DNA of 64,000 nt from Semisulcospira habei (GCA_036245525.1 BTPG01000004.1:212443801-212507800), one strand, 5' to 3'. Shown: positions 18,262 through 30,863, numbered from the stretch's first letter. Translations and numbers: made by a program. The notes: generated by a model from the sequence alone, not told the origin.

Positions 18262-18290
18262 TCACGCACATGCACACACACACACACACA

Positions 18291-18371
<81 letters not shown>
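18262..18371. repeat. (CA)n inside PLE UTR
   Basis: The CA tract of the inverted UTR copy; the matching GT tracts are at 20109-20178 and 20801-20872 in the sense UTR copies. A T-tract of about 38 bp (21017-21054) matches the A-tract at 18122-18149. These lengths differ between arms although the flanking sequence is almost identical. Confidence 0.9.
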
Positions 18372-18373
<2 letters not shown>

Positions 18374-18789
18374 AAAGGTAGCATCCAGTATCAACAGTGA
18401 GGTCAAGTCTGGCACCAACTACCCATCAGGCCGAGCATACATCCCTAGGGGCGAATGTTCAAGCCGCGCGGATGGTAAGTGCCAAGCCTGTCCGCGAAAA
18501 AGGATTCTGTCATTTTGCGGCGGATGAAGTGGGATGTATTTTGCCAAAGGATGCGTATGCTGAAATGTCTGAGGCTATGAGGAGGTTCGTTGAAATGACG
18601 TCCAACCTGGTTGTTGTATCCGAGGCGGATCGAACGAACATGCTCCTCGCAGCGTTCAGGGAGTGTACGGTATGTCTCCCCCACATACAACATCTTTGGG
18701 CAGTGAGAACATGAGATGACATAGACAATATCCGATGACTGGCATGTGAATGATCGGTGGACATGAAAAAAAAAAGAAAAACCATCCTC

Positions 18790-20035
18790 CGCTTAGCCGA
18801 ACTGGTGCTGTCCATGAACTCCTTTCAATTTATGGGTCAGCACTACAAACAGAAAAAAAGGAGTCGCCATGGGCACTAAAATGGGGCCCTCCTATGCCTG
18901 TCTGTTTGTGGGCTACGTGGAGGAGAAGATTTTCACTCAATACACTGGACCTCTGCCAGATCTCTTCAAGCGCTACATCGACGACTGCTTGGGCGTCACC
19001 TCAAGAAGCATGACTGACACACTTCAATTCATCAATTTCATCTCATCGTTTCATCCGTCTCTCCGATTCACTTATGAGATTTCCGAGGAGTCTGTGCCCT
19101 TCCTCGACATCCGAATATCCACCAAAGCCGACTCTGACAAACTCCATACTACCGTCCATTACAAGCCCACCGACGCCCACACTTACCTGCAGTTTTCATC
19201 AAGCCATCCTACCGCCACCAAAAACGGTATCCCATTCTCCCAATTTCTGCGACTCCGTCGGATCTGCAGCAGCGACGACGACTTCACCAACCAGACCCAA
19301 ACCATGGCCACTTTCTTCTCACACCAGGGATACCCCCAAGACATCGTCAACACCGCTCGTTCTAAAGCTGAGGCCACAAGCAGAAGTGAAGCTTTGAGGG
19401 AGAAAACTCACAGTGCTGCAGAGGACCGGCCGGTCCTGTGTATCACGTATCATCCTCACAACATCCCCATCAAAAGCATTCTCCTCAGGAACTTCCACAT
19501 CATTCAGAATGACACAGTATTGAAAGACATATTTCCTGAGCCTCCGCTGGTCGCTTACAAACGTGACACTAACCTACGCGATCATTTTGTTCACAGTTCA
19601 CTTCGCACATCTAACACCTTACCACCTGGCACACACCCTTGTCAGCAACCACACTGCAAAGCATGTCCATACATCAACACATCCCCCGTCATCACCGGAC
19701 CCCTGTCATCTTTTCATGTCCACCGATCATTCACATGCCAGTCATCGGATATTGTCTATGTCATCTCATGTTCTCACTGCCCAAAGATGTTGTATGTGGG
19801 GGAGACATACCGTACACTCCCTGAACGCTGCGAGGAGCATGTTCGTTCGATCCGCCTCGGATACAACAACCAGGTTGGACGTCATTTCAACGAACCTCCT
19901 CATAGCCTCAGACATTTCAGCATACGCATCCTTTGGCAAAATACATCCCACTTCATCCGCCGCAAAATGACAGAATCCTTTTTCGCGGACAGGCTTGGCA
20001 CTTACCATCCGCGCGGCTTGAACATTCGCCCCTAG
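18790..20035 (+). pseudogene. Penelope-like RT (C-terminal part) fused to GIY-YIG endonuclease
   Basis: An open frame from ATG 18869 to TAG 20033-20035 (388 codons); homology begins about 80 bases earlier, across a one-base slip in an A run. MGTKMGPSYACLFVGYVEE and RYIDDCLGV (YIDD catalytic motif) are late RT motifs, and VPFLDIRIS follows. The linker has a Cys/His cluster (CQQPHCKACPY), then a GIY-YIG domain (VYVISCSHCPKMLYVGET with RCEEHVRSIR). The GTKM.PSYA variant points to the Neptune type rather than the Penelope/Poseidon type. The N-terminal RT fingers are missing, so the copy is 5' truncated and cannot encode a complete enzyme. Confidence 0.85.
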
Positions 20036-20106
20036 GGATGTATGCTCGGCCTGATGGGTAGTTGGTGCCAGACTTGACCTCACTGTTGATACTGGATGCT
20101 ACCTTT

Positions 20107-20178
<72 letters not shown>

Positions 20179-20808
20179 ATGTGCGTGAGCTGCAGCAGGC
20201 ACGAGTGAATGCGAATGCATGCAGTGACGTTTATGTATATAGACGTAAGTTTTGTGCTACGTGTTTTGTGCATGTGTATTTGCGTCACTATGTGTGTGTG
20301 TGTGTGTGTTGTTTTTTTTAAAAAAAATTTTTTACGTCATTCTCTCTATACAGGATGACGTCGTTTCTTTCTGTCGTGTTCTTTTCTGTTCTACGAAAAA
20401 CAGAAGATAGTGGTAGAAAACCCTTTAAAATAGAAACAAATAACGACGTTTCGGATCAAAGATCCTTCCTCAGGTGACATGGAAACAAACGTAGAACAGA
20501 AAAGAACACGACAGAAAGAATAGACGTCATCCTGTATAGAGAGAATTTAGAATGACGTAAAAAAAAAACAAAAAAAAAAACCCACACACACGTACACATA
20601 ATGACGCAAATACGCATACGCATCCTTTGGCAAAATACATCCCACTTCATCCGCCGCAAAATGACAGAATCCTTTTTCGCGGACAGGCTTGGCACTTACC
20701 ATCCGCGCGGCTTGAACATTCGCCCCTAGGGATGTATGCTCGGCCTGATGGGTAGTTGGTGCCAGACTTGACCTCACTGTTGATACTGGATGCTACCTTT
20801 GAGTGTGT

Positions 20809-20872
<64 letters not shown>

Positions 20873-21012
20873 ATGTGCGCGAGCTGCAGCAGGCACGAGT
20901 GAATGCGAATGTATGCAGTGACGTGTATGTATATATGTATGTATATAGACGTAAGTTTTGTGCTACGTGTTTTGTGCATGTGTATTTGCGTCATTATGTG
21001 TACGTGTGTGTG

Positions 21013-21056
<44 letters not shown>

Positions 21057-21284
21057 GTCATTCTAAATTCTCTCTATACAGGATGACGTCTATTCTTTCT
21101 GTCGTGTTCTTTTCTGTTCTACGTTTGTTTCCATGTCACCAGAGGAAGGATCTTTGATCCGAAACGTCGTTATTTGTTTCTATTTTAAAGGGTTTTCTAC
21201 CACTATCTTCTGTTTTTCTTTCACGTGAAACCCTAGCGGCAACAGTTTTACTACATTTTCTGTTCTACGTTTGTTTCCATGTCA

Positions 21285-21314
21285 CCTGAGGAAGGATCTT
21301 TGATCCGAAACGTC
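21285..21314 (+). ncRNA. Hammerhead-like hairpin in PLE terminus (plus)
   Basis: Sense copy of the motif described at 18009-18038, in the last terminal unit 50 bp before the target duplication. Core CTGAGGA, stem GGATC/GATCC with a UUU loop, then GAAACGTC. Confidence 0.45.
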
Positions 21315-21399
21315 GTTATCTGTTACTATTTTAAAGGGTTTTCTACCACTATCTTCTGTTTTTCTCTCCTGATCACTAGTAAGCTGGATTCTCCACGTG

Positions 21400-21600
21400 A
21401 GTTGTGAAGAAAGTCTTGGCTGTTACAAAGCTGGAGGAATCTTCACGACCTCTTGACCGGGTTCCGGTATCAGTCTTTACTCCTCTAGTAAATGTCACCG
21501 TTAATTTCGGGCGGACTGGCAGGGCTTATTTCTTCAGGTACTCCGGCTCTTCCTCACGGTCCACTTAGGTGATGATGATGATGATGATGATGATGTCCAC
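21400..21600. repeat. SINE fragment with Meta-domain-like core
   Basis: GACCGGGTTCCGGTATCAG...GTAAATGTCACCGTTAAT...TCAGGTACTCCGGCTCTTCC, the same core order as the SINE at 31670-32095. It ends in (GAT)n at about 21570-21592. Confidence 0.6.
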
Positions 21601-22110
21601 TTGTAATGCGCATCCACTCCATGCCAACAGCATGCTCAGGGCGCAAAAAAGAGGCCACTTTATACATTTTGAAATACAAGCGATACAAATTTCCGAAAAA
21701 AAAAAATTCAGATAGTCCCTGATCACTTAATTAATAGTGCCGAGGGACTCTAAAATGTAATAGTCAGTCAGTCACGACCTCTGTATAGGAATCGTCACGT
21801 AGCTCGTCGGGACTCCTAAAAACACCCGTCGTGAGATGGCCTTAGTCGCTTGCTCGGCGTTGAACCCAAATAACTAAGTCCTAAAAATAGTCTCCACAAG
21901 CATTGCTATAATTTGTTAAAAAGCTCTGCCGATATTTGACAAAAGGCTTTATGTCCATGTTTTAGAAAAGCGAGATTCTCATTGCTATACAGTAAACAAT
22001 CTCGCTTTTGTCCAAACTGGACGTGCTGGCCTTGGCGAAATTACGGCAAGGTTCGTGGAGTCTCCACTAGCATTGTAACACAGGCGATTTCAGAAATCAG
22101 GAAATCAGAA
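21601..22110. other. No gene seen
   Basis: Unique-looking sequence with no supported coding frame. Contains GTCGTGAGATGGCCTTAGTCGC (21828), which resembles the segment at about 40125 in inverted form (GGCGACTAAGGCCATATCAC). Confidence 0.4.
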
Positions 22111-22190
22111 TTAACTCATTCGAGATGTGTCGCATCCGGATGCGCGGTTTTAGCGGCGTATCCGGATGCGGCGCGTCTCGGATGAGATAG
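22111..22190. repeat. TTAA-associated palindrome (CATCCGGATGCG family)
   Basis: TTAA-CTCATTCGAGATGTG at the left with the inverted arm ATCCGGATGCGGCGCGTCTC at the right. The better-preserved copy is at 48624-48707. Confidence 0.65.
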
Positions 22191-22302
22191 TCAGAATCAA
22201 AATTACACGTGTTTCGATGAAAGAAAAATGGATTAAAAGCCCATACAAACATGCGATATCGCATGTTTGTCCGGACTTTTAATCTACTTATTTTCTCCAT
22301 TG

Positions 22303-22620
22303 TACATACATACATACATACATACATACATACATACATACATACATACATACATACATACATACATACATACATACATACATACATACATACAGAATAC
22401 ATACATACATACATACATACATACATACATACATACATACATACATACATACATACATACATACATACATACATACATACAGAATACATACATACATACA
22501 TACATACATACATACATACATACATACATACATACATACATACAGAATGCATACATACAGAATGCATGCATGCATGCATACATACATACATATAGACATA
22601 CATACATACATACAAACACA

Positions 22621-22658
<38 letters not shown>

Positions 22659-22748
22659 TACATACATACATACATACATACATACATACATACATACATA
22701 CATACATACATACATACATACATACATACATACATACATACATACATA
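22303..22748. repeat. (TACA)n microsatellite with CAGAATACA interruptions
   Basis: About 445 bp of TACA repeats interrupted by CAGAATA and by a (CA)n patch near 22615-22652. The long frames over it are artefacts. Confidence 0.95.
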
Positions 22749-22825
22749 AGGCGCTTCGCGCCAAATGTACGTTCAGCAGCGAGGTTAGCGTAACTAGACA
22801 TTTTTTCTTGTTACTTCAATTGTGA
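22749..22825. repeat. Microsatellite-adjacent cassette, copy 2
   Basis: AGGCGCTTCGCGCCAAATGT...AGCGAGGTTAGCGTAACTAG...TTCTTGTTACTTC. Homologous to 14107 and 43717, again starting exactly where the microsatellite stops. Confidence 0.6.
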
Positions 22826-23098
22826 GAGGTTTAGGTCTGCCCGTCTTTGACATCATGGACATGCTATTAAATTCACCCAACCGCGACCCGTCCTAAAGAG
22901 TCCCTTCTATAAATAGAAGGGACTTAAAACAAAAACAAAACAAACAAACAAAAAACAAAAAACAACAACAAACAGTGGATTAAAAGCCCGGACAAACTTG
23001 CGATATCGCACACCGTTTGCGTCAAAAAGGCGCAGAATTTTTGTCCTACTACTCCTGTTTGAGGGAAATCGCATATTGTCTCAGTGTCAAAAAGCTCT

Positions 23099-23217
23099 TT
23101 TAAATCACCCAAAGGCGCCACCCGCATTGATAGCTGCGGAAGTGTTCTTTAGCGTCGTCGCCGGCAACTCTACGCGACACCTTCGCAGCTATTGATGCGG
23201 GGCGCCTTGAATGAGTT
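23099..23217. mobile_element. TTAA foldback MITE (GGCGCC...GCATTGATAGCTGCGG)
   Basis: TTAA near 23100 and TTAA at 23215-23218. The arms AGGCGCCACCCGCATTGATA and TATTGATGCGGGGCGCCTT are inverted around a 40-bp loop. Same family as 15217-15300. Confidence 0.65.
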
Positions 23218-23218
23218 A

Positions 23219-24649
23219 AACCAGCGCACTTCAATTACGGGTTTCACAGAAGACGAGTAGCTTCAACGTCTATATTGGTTTTCTGAATAGTCCTCAAAAA
23301 AAATTCAAGGGAATTCCTTGTTGGTTTTGAGGTACGTTTAAATGTGTTGGCGGGCACGCTTCAATGGTCTGCCGTGGGTCGTGGAAATATCACCGTGTGC
23401 TGGTCTGTGATTTTGGACCTTACGGCTTGACAGCCGTCAGGTAAAAAAATCACAAACCAGCACGTGCTGTTTTGGAATTTAGTATCAGCCGACGCGGAGC
23501 GTAGAAGTACGTACTGCATTACCGGCGCCGATGTAGAGTTCGTAGGTTTAACTCCTAAATGTACCCACTGCATTTGTACCTATCGTATTAACCCATTTCC
23601 TCAATAGGCGTGTCGACAAGGCACAACAAACAAAAATGATGCTGAATGTGTCTTCAGATGTATGCATAATGGTACTTTAAAAACTGCATGCTTAGAACAT
23701 TACTTGACGTCTAAATGTCAATAGGTCATAAGACTAACGTTTTATTACTTATGGGGTGTAGGGGGCTCTGGATAGAGGTAGTACCTTTGCTGTTCAGCAG
23801 CTGCGTCCTACATAGGACGGACGGGCATCACTGGTCCTCATCCATCTCCTTAATCTCTCACGTGTTGGCTCCAAGCGCCACACCCTGGCAAACCACCTCA
23901 GCTGGTGGGCTAAACCACGTGAGGGGGTGGTGTTCACATTGCACCACTAGGCGGATGAGCTGTTTCTGACAGCCAACGGCTAGAGGACGGAGGAGATCAG
24001 GTTGGATCCAACGGCCAAATGTGGGGGAGTAAACCCTTCAAATCAGGAGTGGAGCCCCGAAGGCAGACAGCTGCCTGTATTCACGCACTGTTCTGGCAGC
24101 TCCTGCAGCCAAACTGATGCCAAACGTACTGCTTTGCATTCCTTTGGATACATCAGCGAGGCCGAGAGGGGGATCTTGACGACTGGGCATCCCAGGATCT
24201 CCATACACTTCGCCCAGGCTTGCGCACTGGCGAGGTCACTCCAGTGACTGATCCAGCAAGCGCATACTCCATTGTCTTCCGAGACAGGATGCCGAACCTA
24301 TTACTTATAGACTTCCATGTATCTGGCCCGTGCGTTTCTTTTGTCAACAGGTCTGCTTGTGTGCTCTCGACACCCTGGCTTAAAAGTAGTTTACACTTGG
24401 AAAATACCGGTTCAAACGAGTGTCGCCTGCGACATTACACGTCGACTTTTGCATAAGCGGTGCATAGTTATAGAACAGACATGATCCATACAACTTGATT
24501 CCCAAAGAGAGAAGTTTGAATGTTAGCGGAAAGTCATTTTTTCTCATCCTAATGGCTACTGGCTTTGGTGGATTAAGCGTGCGACATTAAAAAAAATTCT
24601 CTTCACTGTCGAGAGAAGAAAAGTGAAAAGGACGTAACTACTGCCAGAA
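23219..24649. other. No gene recognised; repeat-like text
   Basis: 23740-24360 is GC-richer than its surroundings and reads like part of a dispersed repeat (CATCCCAGGATCTCCATACA), but I cannot assign it and no long frame is credible. Confidence 0.35.
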
Positions 24650-24839
24650 GCATAGATCCTCATGATAGATCCTCATAGATCCGCAGATGCGGGGACTCGT
24701 GAGGATCTATTCCTCTTGCTAGTCTATTTTGTATCGGCGTTGAATGAGCGAAATACTTTTTCTTTTGGATTGAATTTGCAATGATTATGTAAAGCTTTGA
24801 CAATACCAAGCTCTCAATTGTATTTTATTCATTTTGCAG

Positions 24840-25325
24840 CGATCAGCGACGTCTGTGACACTGATGAGGACAACGTACATGCGAATCATCACCATCGACA
24901 CCATCACCATTATCACCTAATAGTTAATGATAAACATCAAAATACTAAAGAATGATTAGGGCCTCATACAAGAAATTCACTTTTGTATTAGCTGTGTTTG
25001 TGATTCTGCTGTTCTGGTACTTGATGAAACGGGTTGAAAATACTTTTGTCGGTCAAATGTGGACCGGTGGGCGTGGTTCAGAGCCAAGCCACGTCGTGTC
25101 CGGACACAGCAACGCCACAGTCTGTAGGAACAACGTCTCGATGCCGGGTCAGAACAATGTCAGTTGTGAGAACAACCTAACATCCAGTCAGAGCAATGTC
25201 ACTTCCAGTCATGACAGTCAAAGGAATTCTTCGTCCGGTGGACAGAAGGTGGCTTTTGTCTTGAGGAACATCGTTTGCAGTCCAAAAAACAATTCGTGCC
25301 CAAACTACGACAACTGGCCACAGTT
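24840..25325 (+). CDS. Alpha-1,3-fucosyltransferase (GT10), exon with start codon
   Basis: The exon begins after a good acceptor (TTTTATTCATTTTGCAG, AG at 24838-24839). About 112 bases of 5' UTR precede ATG 24952, implying at least one upstream non-coding exon. Coding 24952-25325 ends in phase 2 at donor GTAAGT (25326). The protein has a short basic cytosolic N-terminus (MIRASYKK), one TM anchor (FTFVLAVFVILLFWYLM) and a Ser/Asn-rich stem with several N-glycosylation sequons (NAT, NVS, NLT, NVT, NSS). This is the type II topology of a Golgi glycosyltransferase. Family assignment comes from the later exons. Frame continuity (TT then G in exon 2) supports direct joining to 33942. Confidence 0.82.
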
Positions 25326-25347
25326 GTAAGTAGTAGTAGTAGTAGTG

Positions 25348-25401
<54 letters not shown>

Positions 25402-25513
25402 ATAATAATAATAATAATAATGTGGGAAAGCCATCATTATTATGTGTCCGCGCTGTGTTAACGACATTTCTCGCGCTATTCGTTGTTGTTGTTGTTGTTG
25501 TGTGTGTGTGTGT

Positions 25514-25547
<34 letters not shown>

Positions 25548-25564
25548 CGTGTGTGTGTGTGTGC

Positions 25565-25599
<35 letters not shown>

Positions 25600-26311
25600 T
25601 GCACAAAACCCCTAAAATGGGTGACTTTCTTTACCATCCTTATGGAAAATGTGTGTGTGTAAAATTCTGGGTGACTAAGTCAGGCACCAGTTTTTTTTTC
25701 TGAGGGTTGTTTCTGCATTATCTTTCATTTAAAAGTAAAAAAATAAATAAAAATAGGATGTTCCTATTTTGAGTGGTTCACATGATGTTTTGTGTTTGCA
25801 ACGCACTCCGCCAGTGTGTTGCCGCGGAAGCGTGGGTCTGTGTGACGTCAACTTCCTTAGCTATAGATAAACTTGATACGTGATTGGTCGGCTGCGCAGT
25901 GACATGAACTGAGTTGTTTCCCCTGTCCGTCTTGCTGACTCGGCAAAACACCATTGTCTTTCGTCCATCACCGCTGTTTAGTTTGCAAAGGTAAATGTTA
26001 TTCAATATTTTTTTTTATTTAAGAGCACGCCCATGTGTACTTATTGAGCGCAGTTATTTAATTGAGATGCTCCCAATCCGATACAATTATTGCACAGTCA
26101 GCCGATACTGACCCGCTTCGAGAAAGGACGTCTGCTATGCGGCCGGTCGTCTGCTTCTCAGTCTTGATTCCTAAAAGATAATAGAACCCCACGATTTTAA
26201 CAAAAGTTTTTTCTTCAATGAAAGGAATTCGTCCAATAACACCATTACAAGGCCAATCTGTCACGCGATTTTGTTGCTTTTTCTGACATGTGTGATTGTG
26301 ATCGGAAAGTA
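25326..26311. repeat. Intron 1 start: (GTA)n, (AAT)n and (GT)n microsatellites
   Basis: (GTA)n at 25328-25400, (AAT)n at 25400-25420 and (GTT)n/(GT)n at 25484-25598 begin immediately after the splice donor of exon 1. 25600-26311 has no recognisable gene. Confidence 0.85.
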
Positions 26312-26944
26312 ATTGATTGTACATTGCTTAACGTCCCGACAGCAACAAGGCTTTCTCAGGACGTGCCTGCACTGCTTGTGAAAAAAAAACCCCAAAAAAA
26401 AACCAGAACATTGAATGTATGTCGCCAGCCGGTCCAATACGTTAAATAAACCTAAGACATGGGGCCTAAATAAAGCTAAGACCATTTAGCCACACGCATC
26501 CAATATCAAGAGCTACAGACAGTGCAGACAGTAGGGAGAGTTTTAAAAAGGCAAATACAGGTGAATGGACAAAGAGTAGACAGAAACACATGCCCCAGAA
26601 TAGAGAGGAAAACCCACCCTGTGGGGCTGACCAGGGTGACCCTGGGAACTAAAAAGTAGTTAACCCCACCCAAGTCCCCCAGGGCAGTCCCGGGTGGGGG
26701 TTGATCGGAAAGTAACTTCACACATGCACTATGATGCGTAACCAAACGAAAATGCCCCAGATTTCAGTGTGTATTTCAATTCTCGTACGCAAAACTGTCT
26801 CGCGATTCCAACAATAGACTTCCACGAACAGCTTTTTTTGGATTGTGCAAAGTGTCGCTTTTTACTGTATTACCAGTTATTGTTCGTAGGGGGCTGGGGG
26901 TACTGCAGTAATTATGTATATATGATCAAAAATGTCAAGTTTAC

Positions 26945-29900
26945 ATGGTTGCATTGGACATGTTTGCAGCACTGTTTTGGCCACACTCAGGACTTTCTGC
27001 ACACACCCAGCGCCAGATGGCAGCAGAATGTCCCGAAGCATCGGGATCTATGGAAATGGACAAGCACGCCCCTTCCTGGCACATGACCAAGGCCCATGGC
27101 AAAATTAGTGAGCTGCCTGAGCAGCAGAAGGATAGCCCAGCCTCTGCCGGAGAAGGCGCGTCTGGTTGGAGGGTACACAGACGGCAGGGAAATGCCCCCA
27201 ATTACAAACTGGTAAGCGATTCTATGATCATCCTCATTTTATTGGCTCGCGTGCGAAGCAAAAGTGAGTTTATGTTCTGGGCCACTGGTCGTCCGTCCGT
27301 CGTCCGTGGTAAACTTTAACGGTGGCATTTTCTCGGAGACTATTCAAGCGACATCCTTTAAGCTTGGCCCATCTATACTTTGTGGCAAGACCTTTGTAAA
27401 ATACCAATTTGAGTGACCTCTCACAAAGGGTCACGCAGGGTTGACAGATGTGTGAAAAGTGCTTACATTTTCAGAAAACATTGATTTTGCTGCTGCAGAA
27501 GCCAGCCCTTGTCACCGAGGTCACACATGTCATGGTCAATCCATCCCCTGCCACATATGTAAATCGGTCATACACGGTATTACTATTTTTATTCTTCTGC
27601 AAGGCCCCTTAAACCAAAATTGGGCTATTTCTTTCCTAATGCAGCTTTCTTTTCTTTTTTCAGTTGGCAAATGGAGCCTGGGATGGAACTGAAAGTGCAA
27701 GCTCATCGGAATACAAGGACAGTGATGACGAGGAGTTTGTTCCTGGCTCGAGCTCACAGGATTCAGACTGTGTGTCGCCATCATTCTCTGGGAACTCTGA
27801 CACAGACAGGCAGGTTCAGGGTGGACAGGTGTCAGTGAAGCAAGTACCAGCAAGGTGGAGTGTGCAGAACCTGGTGAATTAGGGGGTGGCAATGAGAATG
27901 TGGATAAGCAGAAGGAACATGACGTTGGGGTGGGGAAAGAGCGCTTACAGAAGAAACAGGTGTGCACGTGTCACAGAGAAGGAAAGGAAAGTACAAATGG
28001 GACAAGAAAAATGCATGCAAATTGTGTGGCAAGCTTGTCTTAAAAATCAGCACGCACTTACAAGATGTCCATGCAGATGATGCAGAAGTTGCTAAAATTT
28101 TGTCAATGAAAAAAGGGACAAAGCAAAGACGTCAAGCATGGATCAGACTACAAGATGAGGGTGATTACATGCTTAATGATGCCATTCTTGAAAGAAATCA
28201 GAATGTTTGATTCCTAAGTATCACGCCAAAAGTAGTAAGGTGGAGGACCTTCTCGCTTGTAGCCATTGCAAAGGGCGCTATCAAAGAAAGCTGATCTCTG
28301 TACGCTCAAAACATTGCTGTCAGAAACCACGAGAGTTCAGTTCGCTAAAAGAGGTGACGCAGCACGATGTGGGAGGCTAATGCTTCCAATACCTTTAGAC
28401 GTTGACTCTTCCTTCTATCATAAGATATTAGCCAGACAGAGAGATGATGAGATAAGTCCTCTCATCCCAACTGACCCCTTGCTTCTTGAGTATGGAAAGA
28501 GATTATTTGACCGCAAGGACAATGAAGAACACACGGCTAGATAAATCATCTCCAGGATGCGGGACTTAGGGAGACTATTAAAGATTTTCAGAGTGAGGTC
28601 AGAAATGAAAATTGCAAGTTTAAATGCTGTGATCAATTCAGCTAGCTTTGATCATGTTGTACTGGCTGTAAAAGAGCTAGCAAAATTTGATGAGGACATA
28701 CATCAGTTAAAAAAAGGCAATCTCGCAATGCACATAGGTCATGCCTTGAAAAAATGTTCACGCATCACGGAACAGTCACAGGCATCCAAACAGCTTGGGC
28801 ATGGTTCAGAGGACAGGTGGCGACAGGAGCTCTCTGAGGCGCAGCGGTTTGACTCTGTCTTTACAGGTATGATTGTGTGTCAGCTACAGCATCCCAGTCG
28901 GTCGGGAAAATGACCATGAACAAACCAAAGCTGATCCCATCATGTGAAGATGTGAGGAAGGTCCAACAGCTTCTTGAGACAAGGATGGTTTCGGAAGATT
29001 ATCCGACAGTGGTTAAAGCTACTCTTTGCGCTATATCACTTTTCAACCGAAAACGAGGGGGAGGACTTCAGAGAATGAAGGTATCAGACTTCCAGAATAC
29101 TAAGATTGGATCGATCACCAATTAAAATATCTTGAAAGGTCTCACAGAGGTTGAGAAGAAAACGGTGAATCATTTTCAGGGAGTGGATATCAGAGGCAAG
29201 TTTAATAGGAGTGTTCCCATTGTGCTGACGAAGAAGATAATGACAAATGTGGACAGAATCCTTCAAATGAGGCAACCAGTGCCAGCTCTCGCTGGTTCCC
29301 AGTACATCTTTGCCACACCTTCTGCTCAAAAGGCCTTACAGAGGCCATGATGTTCTGAAGGAACATGCGCTACAAGCACAAGTGTTAAATCCAGCCATGT
29401 TCACATTTACTCAGTTACGGAAGCAGGTTGGAACTTTGGCTCAGTCAATGGCCATATCAGAGTTGGATCAGGATCAGCTGGGCAGATTTTCTTGGTCATG
29501 ATAATTATTCGGATACATCGCCATATCTACTGCCAACCTCAAGACGTACTTCAAAAGGCAAACGTGGCAAAGATTCTTCTGTCAGTTAACAAGGGGATGA
29601 CAGATTTTGAGAGTTGCATTAGAGCTGAGCTTGGCGGTGAAGAGATTGACTTTGACAATGAAGACACATCAGAAACTTGCATAGAGGTCTCGGGAAAAAC
29701 AGCACCTGTAAATGAAGCAAGTACCAAGTCAACAACACAGGAATCAATGAGCATGACAGAGAAAAGACGTTCAGAGCCTGATGAAAATCTAGATAGTTTT
29801 GATGATGACAGTACTGCATCAGCTCCTGTTCGAAAGAAAGCTAGATTTTCAAGGAAACCATGGGGGAAAGCTGAAGAGAAAGCTGTTTAAACTCGTTTCA

Positions 29901-30042
29901 ATACACACCTCGTTGTGAACAAACTTACTGGAAAGGCCGAGATACAGCAGGTAATCGCAGAAGAGCCCGCACTTAGACATAGACGCTGGACAAACATTAA
30001 GGATTACATCCGCAACAGACTGAAAAAGTTACAGAAGAAATG
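26945..30042 (+). pseudogene. Degenerate transposon gene with tyrosine-recombinase-like C-terminal motifs
   Basis: Coding-like blocks in shifting frames: 26945-27210 (ends NAPNYKL at donor GTAAGC), then an acceptor TTTTTTCAG and 27664 onward (ANGAWDGTESASSSEYKDSD, acidic). A C2H2-like CKLCGKLVLKISTHLQDVH is near 28010-28070. Further blocks are 28340-28540, 28557-28900, 28910-29125 (LCAISLFNRKRGGGLQRMKV), 29132-29340, 29390-29500 (FTQLRKQVGTLAQSM...DQLGRF then LGHD in the next frame) and 29560-30042 (a charged, NLS-like end). The NRKRGG / LRK / FLGHD order resembles the catalytic boxes of eukaryotic tyrosine recombinases such as Crypton-type proteins (inference). Several stops and frameshifts make it non-functional. 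Confidence 0.5.
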
Positions 30043-30513
30043 AATTGAGATTCTCCGAAACAACATACTCGCAGCATTTTCGTTTACATAAAGATTTATT
30101 ACAAGAGTGTTATTATTGGGTTTACAGGGTTGTATACTGTATAACATTTGGCTTTGCCGCTCAGGACGAAAGACAATAATAAGATAAGAAAACCATTGTC
30201 AAAAAATGATTTATTACGAGAGTGATATTATTGGGTTGGTTTCAGTGTGTTTAGCTTTGATTTTATCTGATGTACTCCTGGATCATTTTGTATACTGTAT
30301 AACATTAACCTTACTTTGCAACTAAACAGTGGCCCCCAACGGGGCTGCCCTGGGGTTAACTACTTTTTAGTTCGCAGGGTCACCCTGGTCAGCCCCACAG
30401 GGTGGGTTTTCCTCTCAATTCTGGGGCATATGTTTCTGCCCACTCTTGGTCCATTCACTTGTATTTTTCTTTTTTAAGCTCTCCCTTCTGTCTACGCTGC
30501 CTGTATCTCTTGA

Positions 30514-30863
30514 AAACAAGTACACAACGGAGAAAGAAATACGTTTAGAAAAGACTGTTACAACACAATTTATAAATATTTCGGGTAAATACCCTTTGTC
30601 AAAAAGGACAAACAAACAGAGAGATCAGTCGCTACTTATCTTCATTCGCAGAAGGATTGTGGCACATTCCTTCTGCAAATGAAGATAAGTAGCGACTGAT
30701 CTCTCTGTTTGTTTGTCTATTTTGACAAAGGGTATTTACCCGAAATATTAATAAATTGTGTTGTAACTATCTTTTTAAGCACATTTCTTTCTCCGTTGGG
30801 TACTTCTTTGCATTTTACACGCTTGGCAGTCACCTTTTTGGTCTGAATTAATTTTTTTTTATC
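30514..30863. mobile_element. Foldback element with 8-bp direct repeat, nested in transposon arm
   Basis: TCTCTTGA at 30506-30513 and 30864-30871 flanks a unit whose two halves (CAACGGAGAAAGAAATACGT... and ...TTTCTTTCTCCGTTG) form a palindrome of about 270 bp around 30660. It interrupts an otherwise continuous inverted arm, which marks it as a later insertion. Partial copy at 14185. Confidence 0.65.

Larger units (their letters stand above)
17909..21377. mobile_element. Composite Penelope-like element with internal inverted copies, 12-bp TSD
   Basis: A 12-bp direct repeat CTCCTGATCACT (17909-17920 and 21366-21377) brackets the whole composite. In order on the plus strand: (a) 17921-18770, an inverted copy of the element's last coding part and 3' UTR; (b) 18790-20035, sense coding sequence, with its 3' UTR to 20394; (c) 20395-20612, inverted UTR; (d) 20613-21243, the sense last codons and full 3' UTR; (e) 21244-21365, another sense terminal copy. 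The sequence at 17921-17953 recurs inverted at about 21207-21243. Penelope-like elements are known for such partial inverted or tandem copies and variable target duplications. Confidence 0.85.

Noticed and set aside
18397..18714. A 105-codon plus-strand ORF and its identical twin on the minus strand (19766-20083)
   Set aside because: Antisense shadow of the GIY-YIG coding region, duplicated because the PLE composite is palindromic.
22097..22825. Frames of 114-234 codons over TACA repeats
   Set aside because: Tetranucleotide repeat artefacts (MYVC/YIHT repeats) on both strands.
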